A stretch of 5,839 bases of DNA from a bacterium (lineage in GTDB: Bacteria > T1Sed10-126): assembly GCA_003557545.1 (NCBI GenBank), contig PWOD01000043.1, positions 1-5,839 of the forward strand. Reading direction: 5' to 3'. This document shows, piece by piece, positions 5,125 through 5,839 of this stretch. Position numbers and translations under genes: made by a program. Within the stretch, counting starts at the first letter, position 1, and each line of letters starts with the position of its first letter. The notes under the pieces are model-generated. The model was given only the letters and a program-made list of their open reading frames with translations. It made no database searches and was not told the origin of the DNA.

Positions 5125-5839
5125 CTCTATCTATCCTGTCGAGGTCGGCCCGCACCATAATTTCCACCAGCTGTTCAAATGAACTGTCTGCCTTCCAACC
5201 TAATTTTTCCTCAGCTTTCGAAGGATCCCCGACAAGCGATTTTAGGTCGAGCGGTCGATAATAATCAGGATCTACCACCACAACCGGCTGGCCGGTATCG
5301 GCTCGCAAGGCAAATTCCTCTGTTCCTGTTCCCTGCCAGTTTAAGTTAATACCAACCGTTTCAAAAGCACAGCTAACAAATTCCCGCACAGAATGTGTTT
5401 CTCCTGTGGCCAGAACAAAATCTTCGGCAGCATCCTGCTGCAGCATCAGCCACATTCCCCTGACATATTCAGGAGCATATCCCCAATCACGTCGGGCATC
5501 AAGATTACCCAACCGTACCTGTTCTTCTGCGCCCCGGCTGATCCGGGCAACTGCACGAGTAATTTTACGGGTGACAAAATTTTCTCCGCGGCGGGGCGAT
5601 TCATGATTAAATAAAATTCCATTGCAGGCAAACATCCCGGAAGCTTCACGATAGTTACGGGTTATCCAATAAGCGTAAAGTTTTGCACAGCCGTAGGGAC
5701 TGCAGGGTGTAAAACCCGACTGTTCATTTAAGGGTTGACCACTATTATTACCAAAAATTTCACTGGTTGATGCCTGGTAAAAACGGGTGGCAGGACTACT
5801 CCTCTGTACCGCCTCCAGCAGACGCAGCACCCCCAGTCC
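5117..5839 (-). CDS. gmd: GDP-mannose 4,6-dehydratase, N-terminus cut by window edge
   Basis: This enzyme converts GDP-mannose to GDP-4-keto-6-deoxymannose, the precursor of GDP-fucose, GDP-rhamnose, GDP-perosamine and related sugars for surface glycans. The frame is open to the last base and gives 240 residues. Visible active-site parts are STSEIFG (Thr25 and Glu27 of the fragment) and the YxxxK pair Tyr49 and Lys53, with the same Glu-to-Tyr spacing of 22 as in E. coli Gmd (Glu134, Tyr156). Family blocks follow: FNHESPRRGENFVTRKI, GNLDARRDWGYAPEYV, TGETHSVREF, YYRPLD and GDPSKAEEKLGW. By that alignment about 107 residues are missing, including the Rossmann GxxGxxG. The GTG at 5828-5830 is not a start, since homology continues upstream of it. 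Cytoplasmic, SDR superfamily. It overlaps the outer-membrane protein gene downstream by 8 bp. Confidence 0.95.
   Translation of the reverse strand, partial: GLGVLRLLEAVQRSSPATRFYQASTSEIFGNNSGQPLNEQSGFTPCSPYGCAKLYAYWITRNYREASGMFACNGILFNHESPRRGENFVTRKITRAVARISRGAEEQVRLGNLDARRDWGYAPEYVRGMWLMLQQDAAEDFVLATGETHSVREFVSCAFETVGINLNWQGTGTEEFALRADTGQPVVVVDPDYYRPLDLKSLVGDPSKAEEKLGWKADSSFEQLVEIMVRADLDRIDRDV

Noticed and set aside
5828-5830. GTG as a start of gmd
   Set aside because: Homology to Gmd continues upstream to the window edge, and the N-terminal nucleotide-binding domain would be missing. The gene is cut by the window.

Overview
The window comes from a diderm bacterium. Two separate genes encode outer-membrane beta-barrel proteins: one is only a C-terminal tail at the left edge, and the other has a signal peptide. 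A GDP-mannose 4,6-dehydratase implies surface polysaccharide synthesis. Base composition is balanced, with AT-rich gaps between genes. The molybdenum hydroxylase genes point to anaerobic or facultative catabolism of a heterocycle or aldehyde, but the phylum cannot be fixed from this sequence.

Left edge (1-468, + strand): the last 49 codons of an outer-membrane protein end at 150. A short repeat-rich stretch follows, then a remnant of endonuclease IV (nfo) that keeps only its last ~57 residues. A 20-bp inverted repeat sits exactly where the nfo homology begins. A good intrinsic terminator closes the remnant and overlaps the 3' end of the converging operon.

Centre (449-4187, - strand): a three-gene operon in the order FAD subunit, [2Fe-2S] subunit, molybdopterin subunit. 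It encodes a complete xanthine dehydrogenase family hydroxylase. Electrons would flow from the Mo site through two [2Fe-2S] clusters to FAD. The last two genes overlap (TGATG). The first two are separated by 86 AT-rich bases with a hairpin around the ribosome binding site. Cofactor-binding motifs and the catalytic Glu and Arg are present, but the residue equivalent to bovine Glu802 is Gln, so the substrate is left open.

Gap 4188-4467: leader of the operon, with a candidate promoter and several small dyads, plus a weak candidate terminator for the gene upstream.

Right edge (4468-5839, - strand): gmd, truncated by the window edge, overlaps by 8 bp a small outer-membrane barrel gene of unknown role. 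The two probably form the end of a surface polysaccharide operon whose promoter lies outside the window.

No RNA gene, CRISPR array, insertion sequence or clearly new defence or mobile system was found. The most unusual signal is the nfo remnant and the inverted repeat at its breakpoint.
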